From Pseudoips prasinana (lineage: Eukaryota > Arthropoda > Insecta > Lepidoptera > Nolidae), in contig OX621241.1 of the NCBI GenBank assembly GCA_951640165.1, positions 1,188,001 to 1,252,000 of the forward strand: 64,000 nt of DNA, written 5' to 3'. Under the pieces are notes generated by a model. That model was given only the letters and a program-made list of their open reading frames with translations, searched no databases and was not told the DNA's origin. Below, piece after piece: positions 1 through 8,732 of this stretch. Made by a program: the position numbers and the translations under genes. Each line of letters begins with the position of its first letter. Position 1 is the first letter of the stretch.

Positions 1-59
1 GTATGAGAAATGGCCCTATCTCAGCTAGTACTACATTTCTGTAGTGCTGATCTTCCGAT

Positions 60-335
60 TAGAGAGAATGAATGAAAGAAGATTGACCAAAGAAGTATAC
101 CTGGCCTGTGCGAATGGAACAACTGGAAGGGGAGACCTCGTCGAACATTCTCTGACCAAATCGGAGACGTTCTCAAGAAAGGGCAGGTCAGAAGTACCCT
201 AAACCGGCGAGCATGTATGAAGAATATAATGACAGTAATCGAGGCAAAAGACGTGTGCAAAGATCGTGACAAATGGAAATCCGTTTTCTCTGCCTACCCC
301 TCTGGGAAACAGGCGTGAGTCTATGAATGTATGTA
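60..335 (+). pseudogene. RTE-like LINE, 3' fragment of ORF with target-site duplication
   Basis: Frames on the plus strand read LERMNERRLTKEVY, then after a one-base slip near 131 RPRRTFSDQIGDVL and RRACMKNIMTV, ending in a stop at 318-320 after SAYPSGKQA. I recognise this as the carboxy-terminal tail of a lepidopteran non-LTR retrotransposon reverse transcriptase of RTE-like type (family assignment from memory). Only the last ~90 codons remain, followed by a short ATGT-rich tail. The fragment is bounded by a perfect 12-bp direct repeat, tgatcttccgat, at 48-59 and 336-347, which is the expected target-site duplication of a 5'-truncated insertion. The frameshift makes it non-coding. Confidence 0.75.
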
Positions 336-347
336 TGATCTTCCGAT

Positions 348-779
348 CTTTAAGTAGGTGACTGTTTTTTTGTTCATCCCAGTCATATTTTACAATAACT
401 TATTGAATCTTGATGTATGTGTTAGGAGTAACCTCGTTAATTTTATCTACCAGTACCTATGTATATTACGTACCTTTAATTGGTATTTTTTAAGATTATC
501 CATTTTAATAAATTCAGTGAGTCATAACGAAGGATTGACAATTATTATTAAAATAACTTAAATTATCAACTAAAGAAACGTTAAACTAAGAACTAAAAAT
601 ATATACTTATATTTAAATTAAAATTAAATATATACATATTATTATATAAAGGTCTCATCTTTGGGCGTCGAAAAAAACTTCGGTATCGCTGGCTTTGAGC
701 ATCGTGTCCAGAATGCCGCATTACGCAATTACGTAGCTTAAATTTGAGTCATGTGAGCTTGTTAAGAGGTTCACGTCGC
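348..779. other. AT-rich stretch without recognised gene
   Basis: The stretch is AT-rich, with an open frame at 358-561 that encodes a hydrophobic, low-complexity peptide. It resembles nothing I know and has no coding bias I can see. I call no gene here. Confidence 0.5.
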
Positions 780-1010
780 TATTTCTGTTACACCTGAAGT
801 TTCCGGTCCACAAAGGATAACATCCCATGTCATCCCGCGGGTGCCGTAAACGGAGATTACGGGATACACCAGGTAATCGGGCGGCAGCGTTATCTGTGTA
901 CTACCATCGGACTGCGGTCATCAACTCGCATGCTACGCGCGGTTAATACCGCAACCCCAGATGGTAACATTTTAGAAACCTTTGGGGACCCCTATATCCA
1001 AAAGTGGATG
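780..1010. repeat. Diverged interspersed repeat (gtgccgtaaa..gatta type)
   Basis: The segment reads catcccgcgggtgccgtaaa, then cggttaataccgcaacccc and agatgg. It resembles a repeat I associate with lepidopteran genomes. A weaker relative lies at 38,816-39,010 (tcggcaaaagcgactaaag... aaatgg...agaaacctt). The order of short matches is shared, but the divergence is high. The element class is unknown. Confidence 0.4.
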
Positions 1011-1011
1011 A

Positions 1012-1285
1012 TAATATAATATCTATGGATAATAATCTACGGACAATGTCACACAGATCATTCTAGCCCCAAACTAAGCAAAGCTTGTACTATGGGTACC
1101 AGGCGACGATATACATACTTATATAGATAGATTAATACTTATATACATAGAAAACATCCATGACTCAGAAACAAATATTCATGCTCATCACACAAATATT
1201 TGCACTTACCGGGATTCGAACCCAGGACCACCAGCTTCGTAGGCAGGAGCACTACCAACTAGGCTACGGTGACCGTCGCGATATG
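1012..1285 (-). mobile_element. tRNA-derived SINE, Bm1-like body
   Basis: On the minus strand the head carries an A box (tagcctagttgg) and a B box (ggttcgaatcc) spaced as in a tRNA gene, followed by the body motif ctgagtcatggatgtt, a run of tatataagtat units, and the end block ggtacccatagtacaagc...gcttagtttgggg. The same body occurs at 23,425-23,715, at 28,031-28,296 and split around LINE1. It is non-autonomous, transcribed by RNA polymerase III from the internal boxes, and depends on a LINE reverse transcriptase. The head does not fold convincingly as a real tRNA, so I do not call a tRNA gene. Confidence 0.75.
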
Positions 1286-1607
1286 AGGCTGATGATAATT
1301 TTGATTGAAGAGTTTTTTAGAAGCGAATATTTTGTATCTACATGATTAATCGATGAAAATCAAATCTAATGTGAATTATATCATCTGAAAATTTACTTTT
1401 TATTACAAAGCCTATTACTAATATTTCTATTTTAATTATAGAAATACTTGCACATGAAATATTTCATTTTCTATATTAGATATGAAATCAGTCATATGTG
1501 AAAAAACATGATATTTAATCTGTTCCACAACGTAAATTCAATTGAATGCACACCAATATTTCAAGAGTTATTACACTAAATATTTTACCAAAATATTAAT
1601 GACTTAG
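1286..1607. other. No recognised feature
   Basis: The sequence is AT-rich. I see no supported gene, repeat pair or structure. Confidence 0.4.
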
Positions 1608-1748
1608 GTATAGACGCCAGCACATCCAGCTACCCCAATATGTCAAATTCTTTTTATAGATTCTCAACTTTATCACAAAAACATAAGGATCAGTTTAAAT
1701 TGGGGAACTTTGACAGATCGAGTTAGCTTAATATGCTGGCGTATGTAC
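1608..1748. mobile_element. Foldback MITE, diverged copy (gtacagacgccagcacat family)
   Basis: Both ends show the inverted motif (gtatagacgccagcacat at left; atatgctggcgtatgtac at right), followed inward by agctaccccaat and tgtcaaatt. Length is 141 bp, the same as the better-preserved copy at 17,892-18,032. The right arm has several substitutions, so this is an older copy. No coding capacity. No clear target-site duplication can be assigned. Confidence 0.65.
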
Positions 1749-2106
1749 ATTGGTGATAATATCGTTAAAATAAGGTGGAAACAAGCAGTTCCAATTTTTT
1801 TAGTAAAAACTTCTTTAGATGCGTTCAGCACTTTTTGTTTGAACAGAAATCATGGAACTCGCGTCATCGCCACGTCACGCTTCCCGTGAGCCATAAAAGC
1901 CTTATTTATAAACGCTACTTACATTTAAGCTGGCCGCTTAGCCATGGGTTATCAAAATGTTCAGTTAAAAACCCGGTTTAACTTTTACACGCGGTTATGC
2001 GGTAGCTGAGTAATGACAAAATTTAAACCGCGTTGGTTTAAGCCTAGTTAAATGGATAAAAGATGGCATATTTCATATGTATCGGCTTACGTTTTGATTG
2101 ATAAAA
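1749..2106. other. No recognised feature
   Basis: The open frame at 1775-1981 shows no recognisable family. The segment around 1930-2040 has repeated aaaccgcg/cccggttt-like words that may be an unclassified repeat. Nothing is firm. Confidence 0.35.
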
Positions 2107-2478
2107 ATGAATCATCATCATCATCATATCACGACGTCTACTGCTGGACAAAGGCCTCCCCCAAGGATCTCCACAATAGCCGGTCCTGCGCTGCCCGCAT
2201 CCAGTGGCTTCCCGCGACCCGCACAAGATCGTCGGTTCACCGTATAGGAGGCCTGTCCACGCTGCGTCTTCCTGTTCGTGGTCGTCACTCGAGAACCTTT
2301 CTGCCCCATCGGCCGTCGGTTCTACGAGCTATGTGCCTTGCCTACTGCCACTTCAGTTTGGCAATTCTTTGGGCTATGTCGGCTACTTTGTTTCGCCTGC
2401 GGATCTCAGCATTTCTGATTCGATCTCGCAGGGAAACTCCAAGCATAGCCCTTTCCATTGCTCTTTGCTAAATGAATA
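2107..2478 (-). pseudogene. RTE-clade LINE, 3' end of reverse transcriptase ORF
   Basis: The minus strand reads ERAMLGVSLRDRIRNAEIRR, then KVADIAQRIAKLKWQ, ARHIARRTDGRWGRKVLE, RPRTGRRSVDRPP, VAGSHWMRAAQDR and LGEAFVQQ. This is the characteristic carboxy terminus of RTE-clade reverse transcriptases. Several in-frame stops replace Trp codons, so it is dead. It ends in an ATG/ATC microsatellite (2107-2128) that is the element's 3' tail. It is the source of the 'tccactgctggac'-type motif (here tctactgctggac) seen in many other short repeats of this window. A second fragment lies at 32,905-33,075. Confidence 0.85.
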
Positions 2479-3483
2479 CTGAATTCCAATTGGATTTATT
2501 TTTACATACTTGAAAAAGCCACCGAATGAAATTAGAAGCTCTTGAAAATACACTGTCACGATCATAGCATCTATCATAACATCTCTACCATAGATATAAT
2601 AACATCAGTAACTATTGACAGATCATTCGATTTAGTTTATTAATTCCGGTCAAGCTCTATACCATTCCCAGAAATGTTGACAAAATAAAATAATAAGAAG
2701 CAGCAAAGAAAAGAAAAGCTGTAAGGTCATTATTTAGATTTTAAAAAATAGTTGAGGTTGGTTCAAGTGGTTGAGTGGGAGTTACCTAAGTCATGGTTAA
2801 GCGGCGAGATTACACTTTTATTTAGTAGGCGGCAGTTGGTGTCTACCCTCATTTCACAGCCCGCTGGCCAGCGTGCTGGTCAGATGGCAAATTAAGCAGA
2901 AATCTAAAAATACCTGTAATGACAAAGTTGGTATGCAATTTTACAATGTTTCCCAAAATTATTAATTAATAACTTACAGGTCAGGCATTTTAAATGATTT
3001 ATAGTAATCATTATAGTGCATCTGACGAAATTTCGGTTACGGCGGCTAAACTCAACGGAGACTAGCCTATTACGATGTGTTCCAACATGAACGGGACAGA
3101 TCAGGCACTGATCCCACTGCTTTGCAAGCTCTCCAAGATGGGAACACCCAAATACTCCGAAATACTTTATTACGAATTTCGATGTTCCGATTTTCAAAAG
3201 TCCGAATTTCATAATACCTAAGAATTGTAATTACTATTATGAAAAATCACGAAATTTATTTTACCGAAAGTCGTAAATGCGATTTGTTAGTTTTCCGGTT
3301 TTCGTACGTTCGAAGAGTCAAATGCTCGAAGGGTTCTCAGTCCGATAAACGACATTCCGATTTTCAATACTTTGAAGAAACTAAAAGTCAACATGTTGTG
3401 CTACAAAATTTGGGAACAGAAACAAATCACTGCAAAACCGACTTCACGTAGTTTTGTCTGCCATACCCTAGAGTGTAATTTAA
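2479..3483. other. No recognised feature
   Basis: Reading frames at 2904-3212 (minus) and 3239-3451 (plus) have no recognisable domain, and I treat them as chance frames. No repeats shared with the rest of the window were found. Confidence 0.4.
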
Positions 3484-3650
3484 GCCCGCGTAGGCGCGAA
3501 GGGGTATGGTGGCCCGCGAGCTGAGGAGCAGGTGGCTTGAAGGCCCGCCGCCGCGGCTGAGGTCGAAGCTGTGGTGGTGAGCGTTAAAACCATCTGCGAC
3601 GATAAGCACGCGCGGGGCCACCTAAACCCCGCAGCACCGAAGCCGTGACA
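3484..3650. other. GC-rich block, unclassified
   Basis: A sharply GC- and CpG-rich segment in AT-rich surroundings, with words such as gcccgcgtaggcgcgaag and cccgccgccgcggctgag. It could be a fragment of a GC-rich repeat or a regulatory CpG cluster. The minus-strand frame over it (3427-3621) is open but has no family I can name. Confidence 0.35.
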
Positions 3651-3654
3651 GAAA

Positions 3655-3785
3655 CAATGCCTGCTGCATGTTGCATGCTGCATGCCTGCTTATATGCTGC
3701 ATGCCTGCTTGTATGCTGCATGCCTGCTTGCATGTTGCCTGCCTGCTTGCATGCTGCATCCTTGCATGCTGCATGCTCGCATTGT
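3655..3785. repeat. Minisatellite, about 20-bp unit
   Basis: Tandem variants of tgctgcatgcctgcttgtat, including shorter gcatgctgcat pieces, about six units. The unit is rich in gcatgc palindromes. Confidence 0.8.
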
Positions 3786-4392
3786 TGGTGAATCATTTGG
3801 GTTAGTTTAGGTTAAAATTGTGACCAGGGAAACAAAATATTTTTATTCGTATTGTTGATATTTCGAATTATCATGAAGTCGGACTTTGTGTTATTCGATC
3901 TATTGAACCTCGGTGTTTTGAGGCGAGTAATTATAAACGTAAGGAATATTGAAAATATTTATTAAATATATTGAGAATATTATAAATAGGAGTAATGATA
4001 ATTCGGAGTTGTAATATTCGGAATTTTGAACCATTTGGAATTATAGAAATCGGTATTTAGAAATTCGTATTTGTGACTGTCGCAATAAAGTTTTTCGTAT
4101 GATTATAGTGTACCCCTTCAAGATACGTCCGCCTACTTCAAGACTTAGGGGTGCATTTGGTTGTTTTTCTTGCCGAGAAGTCATATTATTACTTTTTAGC
4201 CCGATCCGGGCTTTAAACACAAGACCTCAGTGAGTCTACGGTTGAATGCGTCACCCTAGACTATGGAAGCTGTTTTATAATATTCAATAATTGAAAAATT
4301 TACATGTATAATATTATTTAACTTTGAATTAAAAAATAGTTACTTTCATGTATGGAGAAAGTTATAATGAAATTGTAAGGCAGATTAACTTT
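3786..4392. other. No recognised feature
   Basis: AT-rich sequence with no supported gene or repeat. Confidence 0.4.
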
Positions 4393-4482
4393 CTCGAATT
4401 TTAGTTTTATACCATTATATGCAATGCAAAGCGTAAGTCTAATCTCAAAAATGTGAAATCATAAATTTATTGATTACAGTCA
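4393..4482. repeat. Interspersed repeat shared with 21,435-21,515 (inverted)
   Basis: The words gaattttagttttataccatt, gcaatgcaaagc, taatctcaaaaatg and tcataaatttattgatt match, with substitutions, the reverse complement of the right part of the foldback repeat at 21,345-21,515. Unclassified short repeat. Confidence 0.5.
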
Positions 4483-5599
4483 AAGGCAAAAGTAGATGTT
4501 CAAAATCAGAGATTCGATACAAATGTTCATATATTGACATATATAAGATGGCAGTACAATTATCTAATATTACTTACCAATCACGTATACTAGAAATATT
4601 TCACAGCCACACTACAAAATGTCATACAGCGTAAATATCAAAGATTTTCGGTTGACGAATATCATTAAAATCTCGACATTATATTCTAATAGTAAATGGT
4701 GGCTTTTATAGCCCTGCAAGAGTACCTAACTCTTTAAAATACCCAGGAAATGCTTCACTTTAAATTCATTTATACCGAACACAAGTCAAATCTACACTTT
4801 AATTTTATCTTCGAAATAGAGGTTCTGAAATTTAAATACAGCGCTGAAATAGGATTTGCAATAACACTCGAAAACAACAGTGCGGGAAAACCTAATAAAG
4901 ATTTCATATTTTAGTGTTATTGAAAAATGCACTTTACCGTGAGGCCATTAGAGTATACAGATTTACAACGAGTTTTGGAACGACTTGCTAACCTCAAAGT
5001 GGTAGGAAATTCATGTTCCTAGGATGCATTTGTAAAACGAATTTCGACATATGATGTAATAGTGGCACATATATATTAATAGTATTACTCGTGTTAACAT
5101 TGTTTAAGTATTTATTCATGTTTTAGCAGGCGTTTGTAGACCGTATTTATTGAATGGATTGTCAGATTCTAGGCCAGAATAAAAATTAAATCTGTATTTT
5201 ACTTAAGACAATTTTCTAACACAAGAATATTTAATCTCTTATAACACAATAAAATATGTACGTTCGTATAATCGTAAATTATTATTTAGCTAAAGCAAAC
5301 GAAAATGAAATTTATTTGTCAACGTTTCAATATTTTGTTGAAGTAAAACTTCTTAACGCATGCGTAACTTAGGGAGTAACCTGGTGGATGCGTGACAAAA
5401 AGGGTGAGGCGAACGGAAGTTAAGTTAATATTTTGTGAAGATAGAAAGAGAGAGAGTTACGTTTCACATATTATTATAACTGAAGGGGCCAGGGAAAGAG
5501 AGAGAGGTCCCAGCATTGTCAGTCAACATTATTAATCGGATCTTATACAGGAGCTTATCTAACGACCGTTGCATTTGAAAATAAACATAACAATAAATA
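4483..5599. other. No recognised feature
   Basis: More than 1 kb of AT-rich sequence without long open frames. A purine run with gagagag words lies at 5440-5510. I see no gene or repeat family I can support. Confidence 0.4.
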
Positions 5600-5795
5600 T
5601 CTTGTGACAACTAACATACCGCCATCTGATCCCAAATTAAGCAATTCTAAATGAATACATATTTAAGATAAATTACACGCAGACACAAAACAAATAATCG
5701 TACTGATCACACAAAGATGTGGCGTGGGATCAAACCCACGATCTCTGGCTTGGCCGACTGGGTCACTAACCACAATCCAAGCAGACAAGCTTGAG
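5600..5795 (-). mobile_element. tRNA-derived SINE, diverged
   Basis: The minus strand has a B-box-like gggtttgatccc followed by body words (tgtgtgatcagtacgatt...gtctgcgtgtaattt) and an end gaattgcttaatttgggatcag. This is the same overall plan as the Bm1-like SINEs elsewhere in the window, but it is older and partly eroded. Confidence 0.6.
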
Positions 5796-5859
5796 AATTT
5801 AAGGTTATTTTTATACAATACAACGGTCAAAATAAGATTAGGAGTCTTTGGTTCATTAT

Positions 5860-6040
5860 CATCATCATCATCATATTACTAAGACTTTTGTTTTTGTCTG
5901 TCTGTCCGTCTGTCACCAGGCTATATCTCTGAACCGTGATAGTTAGACAGTTGAAATTTTCACAGATGACGTATTTCTGTTGCCGTTATAGACTTAAAAA
6001 AGCACTTGTAAATAGTAAGAACATTTTTGTAGTAATAAAA
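5860..6040 (-). repeat. Fragment of the 'gggttccgt' repeat family
   Basis: Reads ttactaagacttttgt, gtctgtctgtccgtctgtca and atatctctgaaccgtgatag, then aattttcacagatgacgtat. This is the reverse complement of part of the copy at 41,646-41,940. The 3' part (actta aaaaagcacttgtaaatag) also matches the insert in the SINE at 46,396-46,500. Confidence 0.65.
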
Positions 6041-6062
6041 TTAAGTAGATATATATATATAA

Positions 6063-8032
6063 CTAGCTGGTGCCCGCGACTTCGTCCGCGACAATTTTAA
6101 ATGATGACCTATGTAACTACTTACTTCTAGCTGAATCTAAATAATATAACTTTCAAATTTTAAGAAAACCTTACCTATATATAACCCAACTAAGGAAGAA
6201 ACTAAAGACTACTTTGCTAAGGACCCGATATCATCAACCAAAAAAATCAAAGAATACATATCAATTGTCCTTAAAGATAGCCAGTAAGTCAAATAAAGTA
6301 AAATAATAATCAACGATGCATTAATCACAAACGTAACTCCAATTAGATTAGGTTACAACCACGGCATTGATAAGTCTAAAATCACATTTTGTGAACGAAA
6401 CCATAGCGCGATCTAAAGCAATGATTACGCCATCTACCAACAAAAATATAAACTTGTAAAGCGGTAAAATTAAGATGTGTGCATATTTTTGGGTGAGATT
6501 TAGGCGATCATTTATTGATTTAGTTTTGGACTTTTCAAGCATTTATTTATTGTAACCTATATGCCAAATAAGTTCCGCGATCTGAAACGATATTAACGCC
6601 ATCTAATTACAAAATTTTGAACTTGTAGAGCAGTAAAATTAAGAAGTATATTTTTTGGGTGCGATCATCTCGACACCAACAATTTATACTACGCTAACTC
6701 GAATTTTAGATAAAATCGTTTTTTATCCCAATTTGATTAAAATGTCATTATTAATTTGTTATAAAAATTATAAAAAAAAATAAGTTATAAATCTTATAAA
6801 ACTAAATATTTACTTAAATGACGACAACTACGACATTTTAAGCAACTTGGCATAATAAACGATATTATCTATAATTCGAGTTGGAGTAAATTGATGGTGA
6901 CGATCTATTGAATCAGTTTTGGATTACTTTTCTAACAACAAATTATTCCCTTAATTTTGACTTAAAAACATGTATTGCTTTATTTTTAACTGAAAAACCA
7001 AATACCAATTTGCATGCGTATAACTCCAAAAAAAAACAGATTTTCATACAAACTTATATTCCCTATTTTAGTCGTCCTTAGGGATGGAATTAATTTTTAA
7101 CTGAAATGCCAAATAGCAATTTTCATGCGTTTAACTTAAAACTTGTCACATTTTTGATACAAACATACGTCCCCAATTTTATGCCCTTGGGGGTGGAATT
7201 ATCAAAATCCTAGAATATATATTTTAATTTTTAATTGCAAGGCCAAATACCAAAGCCTTTAACATAAAAAATTACGGATTTTCATAAAATATTTCATCCC
7301 TTATTTTACTCCCTTAGGGGTTGTATTTTCAAAAACTCTTCTTTAGTGGATGCCTACAAGTTCATAAGAGGTACCTATTGTCAAAATTTCAAGTCTCTAC
7401 CTCCAGCCGTTTATACTGTGCGTTGATAATTGATGTCAGTCAGTATAAACTTAAACCTATTTTGCGCCCTTGGGGGTGGAATTTCTAAAAATCCTGAAAT
7501 CAATGTTTTATGTTTTTTAACAGAAAGGCCAAGTACTAATTTTCATGCGTTTACTTTCAAAAATATCGCATTTTTCATACAAACTTACATCCCATATTTT
7601 ATGCCCTTTGGGGTGGAATTTTCAACAATCAGGAAATATATATTTTTTATTTTTAACTGAAAGCCCAAATACCAATTTTCATGGTTTTAACTTCAAAAAT
7701 GTCGCATTTTTCATACAAACTTACATCCCCTATTTTTCGGCCTTGGGGGTGAGGATTCCAAAAATCGTGTAACACGTGATTTTTTATTTGTAATTGGAAG
7801 GCCAAATACCAATTTTCCTGCCCTTAACTTCAAAAACGGCCAAGTTACATACTAACTGTGCACCCCCGTTTTACCCCCTTAGGGGTTGAAATTCGAAAAA
7901 TCCTTCCTTATTCCTTGTCTACATTATAAAGAAAACATTTATGCACAATTTCAGTTTTCTAGGTCCAAGGGTTTGGGCTGGGCGTTGATGAGTCAGTCAA
8001 TCAGTCAGGACTTCTCTTTTTATTTATATAGA
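6063..8032 (-). mobile_element. Helitron-like non-autonomous element with internal satellite
   Basis: On the minus strand the element begins TCTATATAAATAAAAAG directly after an A and ends ...GCGGACGAAGTCGCGGGCAC-CAG-CTAG directly before a T. TC at the 5' end, a short GC hairpin (gac-gaa-gtc with flanking cgc/gcg) just inside the 3' end, a CTAG terminus (fitting CTRR) and insertion between A and T are the hallmarks of Helitrons. No Rep/helicase ORF is present, so it is non-autonomous. The middle holds about six diverged tandem units. In Lepidoptera this type of repeat is very common. The Helitron assignment is my inference from the termini. Confidence 0.6.
6985..7905. repeat. Internal satellite of Helitron-like element, about 110-140-bp units
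   Basis: Repeated blocks read (c)caaataccaattttcatgcg, ttaacttcaaaaa, tttttcatacaaacttacat, ccctattttatgcccttggg and ggtggaatt. Block starts lie near 6999, 7111, 7240, 7528, 7663 and 7801. The units are diverged. Short open frames at 7430-7660 and 7545-7772 run across them and are not genes. Confidence 0.75.
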
Positions 8033-8075
8033 TTATTTCTCGTTACACAGATATAAATTTAAAGCGTCCCTATAA

Positions 8076-8285
8076 GATTTCCACAATGGTTGTGTTCATA
8101 ATCTGGAGGGATATGCATAATGGCCACGCTTGGCAGACAGGTTGGCGATCACAGTATGATCATAGTCATAGCATACCTACACAGAGAAACGCTGCTGCCC
8201 GTTAGATTCTCTCGGGTTGAGTTCTGCGTCCCCCGCGGGATGAAATGGGGTGATGATATTTTTTGTCGTCAGCTACACACCCATG
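8076..8285 (-). mobile_element. RTE-tail SINE-like element, fragment
   Basis: Contains ggagggatatgcataatggc, cacgcttggcagacaggttg, gcgatcacagtatgatcata, gctgctgcccgtta and atgaaatggggtgatgatat. The same order occurs at 17,455-17,676 and 26,425-26,675, where the element ends in the tccactgctggac motif typical of RTE 3' tails. This suggests a SINE that borrows RTE machinery. Class is inferred. Confidence 0.65.
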
Positions 8286-8301
8286 TCCATTCATTGAACC
8301 A

Positions 8302-8580
8302 TCTATACATATAATAAAACCGTAGGAAAGACAAAACTGTACATTGAATATTTTTAAAAAGAATTGGGCGTGATCTAATATAGTTATAGAAGACAGCTAT
8401 ATGTATGTATGTCCGGGCTAAACTCAAAAAGTACTGCATAGATTTACTTCAAATTTTGCATGAATATTACTAAGAGGTCGGGTCAACACATAGGCTACAT
8501 ATTATCACGCTATCACCTACGGGGGAGGAGCTGTGATAATTTATAAATATTTAACGCGGGTAAAACCACAGGGCACAGCT
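8302..8580 (+). mobile_element. Short Helitron-like element (TCTATACATATAATAAAA family)
   Basis: Starts TCTATACATATAATAAAACC after an A and shares its whole length with 15,327-15,647. The 3' end reads acgcgggtaaaaccacaggg then cacagct; the terminal CTAG has mutated to ctat. Internal landmarks are gtccgggctaaactcaaaaa, gcatgaatattactaagagg and cacctacgggggaggagctg. No ORF. Confidence 0.6.
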
Positions 8581-8639
8581 ATAATTTATAAAACTTGTAA
8601 AGATCTTTGTAAAACGGCTTTATTTAACCCCTCATGACT

Positions 8640-8732
8640 TTCTCCTATCGGTATTTTCGTATTGAATATTTGTGTGCATGAACATGTCTGTTTCTCCTGA
8701 GTCTGGGTGTAAATTATCTATATAAGTATGTA
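8640..8732 (+). mobile_element. SINE, left part (interrupted by LINE1)
   Basis: Reads atatttgtgtgcatgaacat, tcctgagtctgggtgtaaat and tatctatataagtatgta, matching the reverse complement of the SINE at 28,031-28,296. The sequence resumes at 11,843 after LINE1. The tRNA head is not recognisable. Confidence 0.75.

Noticed and set aside
336..350. Word cttccgatct resembling the end of a sequencing adapter
   Set aside because: It is part of a 12-bp direct repeat flanking an insertion, which explains it biologically; the match to an adapter is short.
1195..1285. Candidate tRNA gene on the minus strand (ggttcgaatcc box)
   Set aside because: Same reason: it is the head of a Bm1-like SINE, and the arms do not form a full cloverleaf.
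2052..2482. Plus-strand frames of 139 and 92 codons as genes
   Set aside because: They are antisense shadows of the RTE reverse transcriptase fragment on the minus strand.
3784..3815. Telomere-like word gggttagtttaggtta
   Set aside because: Only one or two imperfect TTAGG-like units; no array.
6063..8032. CRISPR-like or bacterial direct-repeat array
   Set aside because: Repeat units are long, diverged and contiguous, inside an element with Helitron-type ends, in an insect genome.
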